38,368 nucleotides of DNA from Oscillospiraceae bacterium (GCA_017409205.1 JAFQTF010000018.1:1-38368); one strand, 5' to 3'. Shown: positions 21,625 through 29,982, numbered from the stretch's first letter. Translations and numbers: made by a program. Notes: generated by a model not told the origin, from the letters alone.

Positions 21625-21655
21625 AGCAGATACCCATTTGGGTATCTGCTTTTTT
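21623..21655 (+). terminator. Terminator attached to repeat copy 2
   Basis: AAAGCAGATACCC (21623-21635) pairs perfectly with GGGTATCTGCTTT (21640-21652), loop ATTT, then T residues. Its sequence differs from the other two terminators, though its position after the tRNA end is the same. Confidence 0.9.
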
Positions 21656-21737
21656 GCTTCACCGGGGACCCGAATGATTTGATCCAACAGTCCGGTGGGC
21701 TGTTGGGCAGCGCCGGCTGGACGGCGCTGCGTCCTTA

Positions 21738-21760
21738 CCATTTGCCCTTTGGGCAAATGG
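21738..21760. repeat. Short perfect hairpin before repeat copy 3
   Basis: CCATTTGCCC (21738-21747) and GGGCAAATGG (21751-21760) form a 10-bp perfect inverted repeat with loop TTT. Another stem, GCAGCGCCG with CGGCGCTGC, lies just upstream (about 21707-21730). No coding capacity is seen in 21656-21764. Confidence 0.6.
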
Positions 21761-21764
21761 ACAA

Positions 21765-21784
21765 CGAGTCCCTTCCGGTGTACC
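21765..21784 (+). repeat. tRNA-Arg 3'-end repeat, copy 3 (att-like scar)
   Basis: CGAGTCCCTTCCGGTGTACC matches the tRNA 3' end over 20 bp. It ends before the AAAGAA tail and is followed by a terminator resembling that of the intact tRNA. Confidence 0.7.
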
Positions 21785-21794
21785 CCCAAATGAC

Positions 21795-21828
21795 CCGAAC
21801 CGCATTAGCAGGTTCGGATTATTTTTAT
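21795..21828 (+). terminator. Terminator attached to repeat copy 3
   Basis: CCGAACC (21795-21801) pairs with GGTTCGG (21811-21817), then ATTATTTTTAT. The 3' arm and tail repeat those of the tRNA-Arg terminator, so the tRNA end and terminator were duplicated together. Confidence 0.8.
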
Positions 21829-21868
21829 GGTTGACGCAACTGCGGGAAAAGGGAGAAACGGCGGCATA

Positions 21869-24229
21869 TCAGGTGATGATGCAGGTTTCCTCAGCAAAGG
21901 CGCCGCCGACAAATACAATGGGCAGCCTCACACCGTCGGTTTCCACATAGTAATTGGACAGCAGGAACTTGTTTCCCGCTACCAGTTTCATGTCAATGGG
22001 GAAGCACCAGTACGCCCGGTCTGCGGTCGCGTTGATGTTTTTTGTCATGAAGACATGGCAGGAACCATCTGCCGTTTCTTCGAGAACAGGATGCTGACTG
22101 AGCCCGATCGTTGTGAATCCGGCCAGCAGATCGTGGGGAACATCTACGGTCTGTATACCGCCGGTGCCTCCGGCGACATCTGCCTTTGCGACAACGAAAT
22201 CCGTCAGGGGTGTCATTTCAAAACCGAAGGTGACATCGCCGCTGAGGGCAGGCAAGTCTTCTTTGGTCACATAAAGAGAAACGTGCCACTGGCTGGCAAA
22301 CTTAACGCCGGTGATCTCCACCGTTTTGTCTGCGACAACGTAGGGAGGCTCTGCAGCAGAGACAGTAAATGTGGCGGTTTTCCCGCTGTAGGTAACGGTG
22401 ATGGGATTGTCACCCGCTTCCAGCGCGCCGGTGAGCACATAGGAAGTCACAGCTTCGCTGCTGCCGTCAGAATAGTGTGCAGTCACTGTCAGATACTGAC
22501 GCAGCGTATCCAGCACATCGGTGGTATAAATGATGGCATTGCCCTGACTGAAGTCGGCGGTAATGTGCTGAAGGGTTACGATCTCCTCTACGGCCGGGTT
22601 GACGGTCAGCTGGAAGGATGCTTGGAATCCGCCGTCCTCCGTTGTTGCGGTGATTTCGGCAGTACCCTGAGAAAGGGCCGTTACGGTGCCGCCGGAAACC
22701 GAGGCAATGTCCGGTGAGGAGGATGTCCAGAGGACGGTTTTATTGGTGGCATTTTCCGGAACAATGGTGGCTGTCAGAATCAGGCTGTTTCCCACTGTCA
22801 GCATGCCGGAGGCGGCATTCAGAGAGATTCCGGTAACGGCCACCGTGGGATCCTGTTCTTCCTGACCGGGGCTGCTGCCATGGATATAGGAGAAGGTTGA
22901 CAGAAGAAATCCGGCAAGGTTTCTTCCGGTCAGTTCATGACCCAGGTCGTTCCAGTGGCAGTTGTCCGTGGTGAAGAAAGACAGATTGCTGCTGTGGATG
23001 CCGCTCAGGGTGTAATTGTCGTACACCGCAATGGCGTGCTTTTCACAAACTGCCTTGATGGCCCGGGCAATGTCACAGCTGGTAATGCCTTCGCTGTGGA
23101 TATACTTTGTTTGCTGGTGAGGGGTAATGAATACCACAAGGGATGTGGGATACTTATGCTTCAGCAGACTGCACAGCAGATTCAGCGCACCATAGGTGGT
23201 TTCTGCGGTGGTATCCTCCGGCGTTCCCAGAGGAACGGAAAATGTCTGGTCGTTGATGCCGCACATGACGAAAACGATATCCGAAGCATCGGAAACGGAG
23301 TTGACCTTGTTGTAAATATCGGCTGTCGTATAGCCACTCATGCCGTAATTGCTGCAGGTACCCAGCCCCAGAATTTCAGCGAGCCACTGGTGATAGCCTT
23401 TTGTGTAATGGGAGTTGGCCTCTGTCAGACTGTCGCCATAGAAAACCGCGGTTTTTCCGGCGAAGGCAGAATTGACATGGATGTGCCGTCTGATATCATC
23501 GGCAAGCTTGGCTTCGGTGATGCTGCCGTCCTGCACGGTGGTGGTAGCTTCGGGATGCGCTTCCAGATAACCGGAAACGGCGGAGCCGATCTGCTCATCA
23601 GTGGGCTGACCGATGCCCAGTTCTTCCAGAGACTTGTCGCCGCTGAGTTCCACACCGTTGATACTGGGCTTGCCGCTCAGCTGCGTGTAATCCTGTGTTT
23701 CATTGCCGGGGAGGGCGATCTGTACCGGCTCCACCGCAGGCATGGTTTCTCTGCTGGGGGAGAAATTGAACCGGACGGCATCTGCCTGGGGCTGGGTGAC
23801 TTCGGGAAGATAGTATCCTCCGGCGGTTCCGTCGGAGAGATTCTGGATCTGTTCCTGCAGCTGCGCCCAGATGGGCAGGGTCGGATCCGCAGCAGGATCA
23901 CCGGAGGGATCTGCGGAGTCCAGAGTAAACCCGACAAAGGCCCACAATGTGGGAATTGCCAGACCACCTTCGGCATGGGTGCCGCAGACGCCGATCTCCA
24001 GACAGGCGCCCTTTTCTGCCAGCACTTCCTGGGGAATGGTGACAGTACTGCCCTCCATCAGAACATCTCTGGTGACGCAGCCCCGGAAAACTGCGGTCTT
24101 TGACAGCGTATCCCACAGAGGGTCTGTAAATATAAATGTAACGGTGGCCCCGGCGGTACCGGCCGGAATGGCGCAGCATTCCGAAACCGATGCGCGGATG
24201 CCGGAAACAGTTATGGTTGCTATGTTCAT
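21869..24229 (-). CDS. Phage-tail-like protein with SGNH/GDSL hydrolase and Ig-like domains
   Basis: 786 residues from ATG 24227-24229 (AGGAGG upstream). There is no signal peptide. Residues 1-120 resemble the N-terminal domain of Firmicutes prophage tail/baseplate proteins (a TVSGIRASVS opening and SKTAVFRG). A linker with SGKPSINGVELSGDKSLEELG (about 180-200) is also common in phage tail proteins. An SGNH esterase domain follows: Ser267 in FYGDSLTEA, a Gly block YGMSGYTTAD, Asn in MCGINDQ, and Asp422/His425 in TDNCHWNDLGH, giving a complete catalytic set. After about residue 460 come a BIG2-like domain (VTGISLNAASGMLTVG), another Ig-like domain and a beta-rich end. It probably removes acyl groups from surface glycans. 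No other virion genes are present, so it may be leftover cargo at the tRNA-Arg site. Confidence 0.83.
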   Translation of the reverse strand: MNIATITVSGIRASVSECCAIPAGTAGATVTFIFTDPLWDTLSKTAVFRGCVTRDVLMEGSTVTIPQEVLAEKGACLEIGVCGTHAEGGLAIPTLWAFVGFTLDSADPSGDPAADPTLPIWAQLQEQIQNLSDGTAGGYYLPEVTQPQADAVRFNFSPSRETMPAVEPVQIALPGNETQDYTQLSGKPSINGVELSGDKSLEELGIGQPTDEQIGSAVSGYLEAHPEATTTVQDGSITEAKLADDIRRHIHVNSAFAGKTAVFYGDSLTEANSHYTKGYHQWLAEILGLGTCSNYGMSGYTTADIYNKVNSVSDASDIVFVMCGINDQTFSVPLGTPEDTTAETTYGALNLLCSLLKHKYPTSLVVFITPHQQTKYIHSEGITSCDIARAIKAVCEKHAIAVYDNYTLSGIHSSNLSFFTTDNCHWNDLGHELTGRNLAGFLLSTFSYIHGSSPGQEEQDPTVAVTGISLNAASGMLTVGNSLILTATIVPENATNKTVLWTSSSPDIASVSGGTVTALSQGTAEITATTEDGGFQASFQLTVNPAVEEIVTLQHITADFSQGNAIIYTTDVLDTLRQYLTVTAHYSDGSSEAVTSYVLTGALEAGDNPITVTYSGKTATFTVSAAEPPYVVADKTVEITGVKFASQWHVSLYVTKEDLPALSGDVTFGFEMTPLTDFVVAKADVAGGTGGIQTVDVPHDLLAGFTTIGLSQHPVLEETADGSCHVFMTKNINATADRAYWCFPIDMKLVAGNKFLLSNYYVETDGVRLPIVFVGGAFAEETCIIT

Positions 24230-24251
24230 TGTCTCACCTCCTGAATGGATA

Positions 24252-24329
24252 TTAAATGGTTGCGTGGGCTGCAGCAACGGAAAAGCCAGCGATCATCAGC
24301 AAAGTTTGTTTGTATGTACGCGTTGTCAC
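24252..24329 (-). CDS. Small ORF (25 residues) upstream of the SGNH gene
   Basis: A GTG-started frame (24327-24329) has AAAGGAGG about 10 nt upstream and encodes a basic, then hydrophobic peptide (MTTRTYKQTLLMIAGF and SVAAAHATI), ending at TAA 22 bp before the SGNH gene. The strong ribosome site is the main evidence. Short peptides commonly sit between phage tail genes; a leader peptide is the other possibility. Confidence 0.4.
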   Translation of the reverse strand: MTTRTYKQTLLMIAGFSVAAAHATI

Positions 24330-24511
24330 AGGGACTGAACCTCCTTTCCGGGTTGTTTGCTGTACTGTACCATATCCGCAGATGATCTTCGCCTGAAAAA
24401 TGGAGGGGGTACGGTCGCATTTTGCAGAATATTCGATCATTGCCAAACAGATGGCTGCCGGTTTTTCGGACAGGGGCGTGCCGGCGAAGTCCGAAAGTGC
24501 AGATTTGTCAC

Positions 24512-24540
24512 TTGACTTTATTGCGCTAAAGTGATAAACT
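24512..24540 (+). promoter_or_regulatory. Promoter of the yerC-his operon with an internal operator palindrome
   Basis: TTGACT (24512-24517), 17 bp, TAAACT (24535-24540). The spacer holds ACTTTA-N6-TAAAGT (24515-24532), an 18-bp inverted repeat overlapping the last bases of the -35 box, extended by TCACTT (24508-24513) and AAGTGA (24529-24534). A repressor bound here would block RNA polymerase. The first gene encodes a TrpR-type protein, so autoregulation and histidine control are likely. Confidence 0.75.
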
Positions 24541-24570
24541 AATAAAGCGAAGAAAAAAGGAGGTATCCGG

Positions 24571-24864
24571 ATGTATCTGAAAACCGAATCTATGGACAGA
24601 TTGTTTGACACCATTCTGCAACTGAATTCCAGAGAAGAATGCAGGGCTTACTTTACGGATCTGTGCACCGTCAAGGAACTGCAGGATATGGCCCAGCGGC
24701 TGGATACCGCCGTGCTGCTGTCCAAAGGCTACAGCTACAAGCGGATCATGGAGCAGGTGGAAGTCAGCACAGCCACCATCGGCCGGGTCAGCAAGTGCCT
24801 GAATTATGGAGCAGGCGGTTACCGGACGGTTATCGACAAGCTGGAATCGGAGGAAAGGGTATGA
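24571..24864 (+). CDS. YerC/YecD family TrpR-related regulator (HisR-like)
   Basis: 97 residues, ATG 24571 after AAAAAAGGAGG. The protein has the TrpR fold: helices LTDLC-type TVKELQDMAQRLDTAVLLSKGYS, then a helix-turn-helix in YKRIMEQVEVSTATIGRVSKCL. YerC proteins are often encoded beside his genes in Clostridia, and a TrpR-family regulator of his genes (HisR) has been proposed from comparative genomics. Its stop overlaps the hisZG start (ATGA), so it is the first gene of the his operon. I infer that it represses the operon with histidine as co-repressor, acting at the palindrome in its promoter. Confidence 0.9.
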   Translation: MYLKTESMDRLFDTILQLNSREECRAYFTDLCTVKELQDMAQRLDTAVLLSKGYSYKRIMEQVEVSTATIGRVSKCLNYGAGGYRTVIDKLESEERV

Positions 24865-26432
24865 AGGAAGAAGATCTGGATCTGAGCTTTCCTGAGAAGG
24901 TGACCTTCCGGCTGCGATCCCTGTACAGCCGTCACGGGTATAGCCGTTTCAAAATGAACAAGTTTGAGGAATATGACCTGTATGCAGATAACAAGGATTT
25001 TCTGATTTCCGACAGCGTCATCACCTTTACCGATGGAAACGGCCGTCTGATGGCCCTGAAGCCGGATGTGACCCTTTCCATCGTCAAAAGCAGCCGGGAT
25101 GATCCCGGGACGCTTCAGAAGCTTTACTACAATGAAACGGTCTACCGCCCTGCCCGGGGCAGCGGCAGCTTTCAGGAGCTGATGCAGGTGGGTCTGGAGT
25201 GCATTGGCAGTATTGATGATGGCTGTATGGCGGAAGTGCTGCTCCTGGCGGCAGAGAGCCTGAAAATCATTCACCCGGACTGCGTGCTGGCTGTGTCCCA
25301 TCTCGGACTGCTGACCGGCATGATGGACGCCATGGGGATCCCAAGATCCGGACGGGATACCCTGATGGGACTCATTGGTGACAAGAACCATCATGAACTG
25401 ACTGCGTTCTGCCGGAACTGCGGTGCGCCGGAAGCGTATATCGAGCTGTTGCTGCAGCTGCTGGAATCCGGAGGGACTCCGCTGCTTCCGGAAAAACTCC
25501 GGGAAGTTCTGGCGGATACATCCGGAGCCGAGGCGGTCCATCAGCTGCTCCGGGTCGCGGAAGCCCTTCGGGGCACAGACGCAGAGGATATCCTCCGGTT
25601 TGACTTCTCCGGCGTGGATAATCTGCATTATTACAACGGCCTTCTGTTCAAGGGCTACATCCGGGGGATCCCCGGCAGCGTTCTCTCCGGCGGCAGATAT
25701 GACAATCTGATGCGGAAGATGGGCCGCCGAAGCGGTGCCATCGGCTTTGCGGTCTATGTGGACCGGCTGGAGCGGCTGGAAGCCCAGGCCCCGGCTCAGG
25801 AATGTGCCATGCTGAACATTGCGCTGCCCAAGGGCCGTCTGGGAGAAAAGGTATATGCCATGTTTTCCCGGGCAGGTTTTGACTGTCCTGCCATTCATGA
25901 GGGCGGCCGGAAGCTGATCTTTGAAAATCCGGAAAAGGGCGTCCGCTATTTCTGGGTGAAGCCATCGGATGTTGCCATTTATGTGGAGCGGGGTGCAGCG
26001 GATATCGGCGTGGCAGGCAAGGATATTCTGCTGGAATACGGGCCGGAGGTCTATGAACTGCTGGATCTGCACACCGGAAATTGCCGGATGGCAGTGGCGG
26101 CAAAAAATGATTTTCGGGATGCCCCGGAAAAGACCCTTCGCGTGGCGACCAAGTTTTGCAACATAGCATCCCGGTATTACCTGAGCAAGGGCAGGGATAT
26201 TGACATCATTCATCTTAACGGATCCATCGAGATCGCTCCCATATTGGGCCTTTCCGATGTGATCGTGGACATTGTGGAAACCGGCACCACCCTGAAAGAG
26301 AACGATCTTTCTGTTCTGGAAACTGTGGTGCCCATCAGCGCCCGGCTGGTGGCCAACAAGGCGGCCTACCAGTTTAAGGGAAGCCGAATCGATACCCTGG
26401 TGCGGCAGCTGGCCGCAGGGCTGGAGGAATAG
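24861..26432 (+). CDS. hisZG: HisZ-HisG fusion: ATP phosphoribosyltransferase regulatory and catalytic domains
   Basis: 523 residues in one uninterrupted frame; ATG 24861 overlaps the yerC stop and has GGAAAGGG. Residues 1-310 are HisZ, a histidyl-tRNA-synthetase-like regulatory domain (LSFPEKVTFRLRSLYSRHGY, ALKPDVTLSIVKS, LYYNETVYRP, LSGGRYDNLMRKMG). Residues 317-523 are short-form HisG (MLNIALPKGRLGEKVY, SDVAIYVERGAADIGVAGKDIL, DIVETGTTLKEN). Short HisG needs HisZ, normally from a separate gene; here the two are joined by a linker (about ERLEAQAPAQEC). The enzyme condenses ATP with PRPP, the first step of histidine synthesis. An internal ATG at 25809 with CAGGAA before it could also give free HisG. 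Confidence 0.93.
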   Translation: MKEEDLDLSFPEKVTFRLRSLYSRHGYSRFKMNKFEEYDLYADNKDFLISDSVITFTDGNGRLMALKPDVTLSIVKSSRDDPGTLQKLYYNETVYRPARGSGSFQELMQVGLECIGSIDDGCMAEVLLLAAESLKIIHPDCVLAVSHLGLLTGMMDAMGIPRSGRDTLMGLIGDKNHHELTAFCRNCGAPEAYIELLLQLLESGGTPLLPEKLREVLADTSGAEAVHQLLRVAEALRGTDAEDILRFDFSGVDNLHYYNGLLFKGYIRGIPGSVLSGGRYDNLMRKMGRRSGAIGFAVYVDRLERLEAQAPAQECAMLNIALPKGRLGEKVYAMFSRAGFDCPAIHEGGRKLIFENPEKGVRYFWVKPSDVAIYVERGAADIGVAGKDILLEYGPEVYELLDLHTGNCRMAVAAKNDFRDAPEKTLRVATKFCNIASRYYLSKGRDIDIIHLNGSIEIAPILGLSDVIVDIVETGTTLKENDLSVLETVVPISARLVANKAAYQFKGSRIDTLVRQLAAGLEE

Positions 26433-26435
26433 ACC

Positions 26436-27713
26436 ATGATTAAAATTCTGAAATACGGCGAAGTGCCGGTGTCTGAGATCTTTGCCCGGAGGGAAAACAC
26501 GGTGAACGTGGAATCCGTGGTGGCGGAGATCATCGCCAATGTCCGGCAGAGGGGTGATACTGCCCTGTATGAATACAGTGAAAAATTCGACAGGGCAAAG
26601 CTTACAGCGCTGCAGGTAACGCCGGAGGAGATCAGCGAGGCAGTTGCTTCCGTGGAACCCAGATTTCTGGAGATCCTCCGGAAAGCGGCGGAGAACATTC
26701 GGGCCTTCCATGAAAAACAGGTGCGCAGCAGTTTCGTCATCAGCGAAAACCGTGGCGTGGTCATCGGCCAGAAGATTATTCCCGTGGACCGGGCAGGATT
26801 GTATGTCCCCGGCGGCACGGCGGCCTACCCCTCCACTGTGCTGATGGATTCCATCCCCGCCAAGATCGCAGGTGTCCGGGAGGTGGTCATGGTGACTCCG
26901 CCCAATAAAGAGGGCAAGGTGAATCCTGTGATCCTTGCGGCGGCAAAGATTGCCGGCGTGGACAAGATCTTCAAGGTGGGCGGCGCCCAGGCGGTGGCAG
27001 CCCTGGCCTATGGTACGGAAACGGTGCCGAAAGTGGACAAGATCGTGGGTCCCGGCAATGCCTTTGTGGCAGAGGCAAAGAAGCAGGTATTCGGCCAGGT
27101 TTCCATCGACATGATCGCCGGCCCCAGTGAGATTCTCATCGTGGCAGACGGAGCCTCCGACCCCAGACATCTGGCGGCGGACCTTCTCAGCCAGGCGGAG
27201 CACGACAAGCTGGCCAGCGCGGTGCTGGTGACAGATTCTGCAGAACTGGCAGAGGCAGTCCGGGAGCAGCTGGAAATCCAGATCCCCCAGCTGGAGCGGG
27301 CGGAAATCGCCAGGGCGTCCATCGATCATAACGGTAAGATCATCGTGGCGGATGATCTGATGCAGGCCATCGACATTGCCAACGAGATCGCGCCGGAGCA
27401 TCTGGAACTGTGCGTGGACAATCCCTTCGATTATCTGGATGCCATCCGGCATGCAGGCTCCATTTTCATGGGCCGCAATTGTCCGGAGGCGCTGGGAGAC
27501 TATTTCGCAGGCCCCAACCATACCCTGCCCACCTCCGGTACCGCCAGATTTTCCAGTCCTCTGGGAGTGGATGATTTCATCAAAAAGACCCAGTTTACCT
27601 ACTATACCCGCTCCGCACTGGAAGCAGTGGCGGAGGATGTGGCTTATTTCGCAAGACAGGAGGGCCTGACGGCCCATGCCCGCAGTGCCGTGATCCGCAC
27701 CGGGGAGGAATAA
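26436..27713 (+). CDS. hisD: Histidinol dehydrogenase
   Basis: 425 residues, ATG 26436, 3 bp after the hisZG stop, with GGAGGAA inside its end. It performs the last two oxidations from histidinol to histidine using NAD and Zn. Family marks: DRAGLYVPGGTAAYPS, VGGAQAVAALAYGTETVPKVDKIVGPGNAFV, SIDMIAGPSEILI, the Zn-ligand region LSQAEHDKLA, and the end HTLPTSGTARFSSPLGVDDF. Length is normal. Middle of the his operon. Confidence 0.97.
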   Translation: MIKILKYGEVPVSEIFARRENTVNVESVVAEIIANVRQRGDTALYEYSEKFDRAKLTALQVTPEEISEAVASVEPRFLEILRKAAENIRAFHEKQVRSSFVISENRGVVIGQKIIPVDRAGLYVPGGTAAYPSTVLMDSIPAKIAGVREVVMVTPPNKEGKVNPVILAAAKIAGVDKIFKVGGAQAVAALAYGTETVPKVDKIVGPGNAFVAEAKKQVFGQVSIDMIAGPSEILIVADGASDPRHLAADLLSQAEHDKLASAVLVTDSAELAEAVREQLEIQIPQLERAEIARASIDHNGKIIVADDLMQAIDIANEIAPEHLELCVDNPFDYLDAIRHAGSIFMGRNCPEALGDYFAGPNHTLPTSGTARFSSPLGVDDFIKKTQFTYYTRSALEAVAEDVAYFARQEGLTAHARSAVIRTGEE

Positions 27714-27714
27714 T

Positions 27715-28779
27715 ATGAGCAGATTTTTCAGCGGAAAATATGATGCCCTGACGCCCTATACGCCCGGAGAACAACCCCGGGGTCAGACCTTCATCAAACT
27801 CAATACCAATGAGTCACCCTATCCGCCTGCCCCGTTGGCCCAGCAGTATGCCAAAAAGGAAGCGGAGAAGCTGAATCTGTATTCCGATCCCCAGTGCCGG
27901 GATCTGATGGCCATGGCAGCGGAAAAACTGGGGGTCAGAGAGGACCAGATCCTTTTTACCAATGGCTCCGATGAGGTGCTGAACTTTGCCTTCATGGCCT
28001 TCTGCGATGCAGCCCATCCGGCGGTGTTCCCGGATATTACCTATGGTTTCTATCCGGTATTCGCCCGGCTGAATGGGGTGCCTTATACGGAGATCCCTCT
28101 GCAGGAGGATTTTTCTGTCTGTGTGGAGGACTACATCGGATTGAACCAAACCATTTTTCTGGCAAATCCCAATGCCCCCACCGGCATCTGCCTGCCCCTT
28201 TCAGACATCGAGCGGATCGTAGCGGGAAACCCCGACAGTGTGGTGGTCATTGACGAAGCTTACATCGACTTTGGCGGGGAATCCGCCATGGCGCTGATCC
28301 CCAAATACGACAATCTGCTGGTGGTTCAGACCTTTTCCAAGTCCAGGTCTATGGCTGGCGCCCGGCTGGGATTCGGGGCAGGCAATGCGGCGCTGATCCG
28401 GGACCTGAACACCATCAGGTATTCCACCAATCCATACAACATCAACCGCATGACTATGGCTGCCGGTGTGGGTGCGCTGGAGGCGGATGGGTATTTTCAG
28501 GTCAACTGCCGCAGGATCGTGGAGACCCGGGAGTGGACCGGGGAAAAGCTGAGCGCGCTTGGTTTCCTGGTGATCCCCTCCATGACCAATTTCGTCTTTG
28601 TGAAACACCCGGAAGTTCCCGGCAGGGATCTGTATCTGGCCCTGCGGGAGAAGGGGATCCTGGTGCGCCACTTTGATACGCCAAAACTGACAGACTACAA
28701 CCGTATCACCATTGGCAGCCGGGAGCAGATGAAGGCGCTGGTTGCCGCACTGAATGAGATTCTGGAGGTGGCCCCATGA
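27715..28779 (+). CDS. hisC: Histidinol-phosphate aminotransferase
   Basis: 354 residues, ATG 27715 with GGAGGAA; it starts 1 nt after hisD. It is a PLP-dependent class I/II aminotransferase. Visible: KLNTNESPYPPAP at the N-terminus, NGSDEVLNFAF, NPNAPTGICLP, VVIDEAYIDFGGES and the PLP Lys209 in TFSKSRSMAGARLGFG. It makes histidinol phosphate from imidazole acetol phosphate and glutamate. Its stop overlaps the hisB start (ATGA). Confidence 0.96.
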   Translation: MSRFFSGKYDALTPYTPGEQPRGQTFIKLNTNESPYPPAPLAQQYAKKEAEKLNLYSDPQCRDLMAMAAEKLGVREDQILFTNGSDEVLNFAFMAFCDAAHPAVFPDITYGFYPVFARLNGVPYTEIPLQEDFSVCVEDYIGLNQTIFLANPNAPTGICLPLSDIERIVAGNPDSVVVIDEAYIDFGGESAMALIPKYDNLLVVQTFSKSRSMAGARLGFGAGNAALIRDLNTIRYSTNPYNINRMTMAAGVGALEADGYFQVNCRRIVETREWTGEKLSALGFLVIPSMTNFVFVKHPEVPGRDLYLALREKGILVRHFDTPKLTDYNRITIGSREQMKALVAALNEILEVAP

Positions 28780-29363
28780 GAACTGCTGAGATCAGACGCA
28801 ATACAGCGGAAACGAACATCACCCTGACGCTGGATCTGGATGGCACCGGTAAGAGCAGCATTGCTACCGGCTGCGGATTTCTGGATCACATGCTGATCCT
28901 GTTTGCAAAGCATGGACGGTTTGATTTGACTGTGTCCTGCACAGGAGACACCTGGGTGGATGACCACCACACCGTGGAGGATGTGGGCATTGCCCTGGGT
29001 CAGGCCTTCAAAATGGCGCTGGGGGACAAGAAGGGCATCACCCGCTACGGGAGCCAGATCCTTCCCATGGATGAGGCGCTGATCCTCACCGCTGTGGATC
29101 TGTCCGGCCGGGGTTATCTGGGCTATGACCTGCAGATCCCCACCCAGAAGGTGGGAACCTTTGACACGGAGCTGGTGGAGGAATTCTGGCTGGGATTTAT
29201 CCGCAACGCAGAATGTACGCTGCATATCCGGCAGCTGGCCGGCACCAATTCCCACCATATCATTGAAGGCGCTTTCAAGTCTGCAGGCCGGAGCCTGCGC
29301 TCCGCGGTTGCCATTGAAGCGGCCTTTGCCGACGAAATTCCTTCCACAAAGGGTGTGTTGTAA
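28776..29363 (+). CDS. hisB: Imidazoleglycerol-phosphate dehydratase
   Basis: 195 residues, the monofunctional size without the phosphatase domain found in enteric HisB. Mn-binding His/Glu motifs are present: CGFLDHMLILFAKHG, DDHHTVEDVGIALGQA and GTNSHHIIEGAFKSAGR. It converts imidazole glycerol phosphate to imidazole acetol phosphate. Start overlaps hisC by 4 nt and the stop touches the hisH start. Because the phosphatase half is missing, histidinol-phosphate must be hydrolysed by another protein. Confidence 0.97.
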   Translation: MRTAEIRRNTAETNITLTLDLDGTGKSSIATGCGFLDHMLILFAKHGRFDLTVSCTGDTWVDDHHTVEDVGIALGQAFKMALGDKKGITRYGSQILPMDEALILTAVDLSGRGYLGYDLQIPTQKVGTFDTELVEEFWLGFIRNAECTLHIRQLAGTNSHHIIEGAFKSAGRSLRSAVAIEAAFADEIPSTKGVL

Positions 29364-29972
29364 ATGATCGCCATTGTTGATTACGGCGTGGGAAATCTGT
29401 TTTCCCTGAAAAGCTCTCTGGATGCCATTGGCGTGGAAAGCGTGGTCACTTCCGATGCGGCTGTCCTGCGCAGCGCCGATAAGATATTGCTTCCCGGCGT
29501 GGGGGCCTTTGAGGATGCGGCAAAAAAGCTGCGGGACTCCGGGCTGGCTGCATTGATTCAGGAGCTGGCAGAGGCAGGAAAGCCGTTGCTGGGCATTTGC
29601 CTTGGTATGCAGCTGCTGTTTGAAAAAAGCTATGAATACGGTGTCCATGAAGGCCTGGGCCTGATCCCCGGCAATGTCCGTCCCATCCGGGACGTGATCC
29701 CACAGGACTACAAAATTCCCCACATCGGCTGGAATGCCCTGCATTTCAGAGGGGAATGCCCTGTTTTCCGGTATCTGAAGGAAGGGGACTGCGTCTACTT
29801 TGTCCATTCCTTTTATGCGGCCGACTGTGATGATTCTGTGACAGCGACTGCAGAATACGGCGCAGAACTGACTGCCGCCGTGGCGCGGGGCAATGTCTAC
29901 GGATGCCAGTTCCATCCGGAAAAGAGCGGTAATGTGGGGCTTTCCATCCTGAAAGCCTTTGCGGAACTGTAA
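29364..29972 (+). CDS. hisH: Imidazole glycerol phosphate synthase, glutamine amidotransferase subunit
   Basis: 202 residues; ATG 29364 immediately follows the hisB stop. It is a class I glutamine amidotransferase with Cys79 in LGICLGMQLLFE and the His-Glu pair in CQFHPEKSG. It supplies ammonia from glutamine to HisF through a tunnel. DYGVGNLFSLKSSL and LPGVGAFEDAA are typical. HisF, its partner, is two genes downstream. Confidence 0.97.
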   Translation: MIAIVDYGVGNLFSLKSSLDAIGVESVVTSDAAVLRSADKILLPGVGAFEDAAKKLRDSGLAALIQELAEAGKPLLGICLGMQLLFEKSYEYGVHEGLGLIPGNVRPIRDVIPQDYKIPHIGWNALHFRGECPVFRYLKEGDCVYFVHSFYAADCDDSVTATAEYGAELTAAVARGNVYGCQFHPEKSGNVGLSILKAFAEL

Positions 29973-29982
29973 GGAGGCGCCT

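Noticed and set aside
21472-21868. A gene between tRNA-Arg and the SGNH gene
   Set aside because: Open frames here cross tRNA remnants and perfect hairpins and have no ribosome sites.
24819-27677. 952-codon minus-strand open frame over the his genes
   Set aside because: It is antisense to hisZG and hisD, which are certain, and shows no domain or ribosome site.
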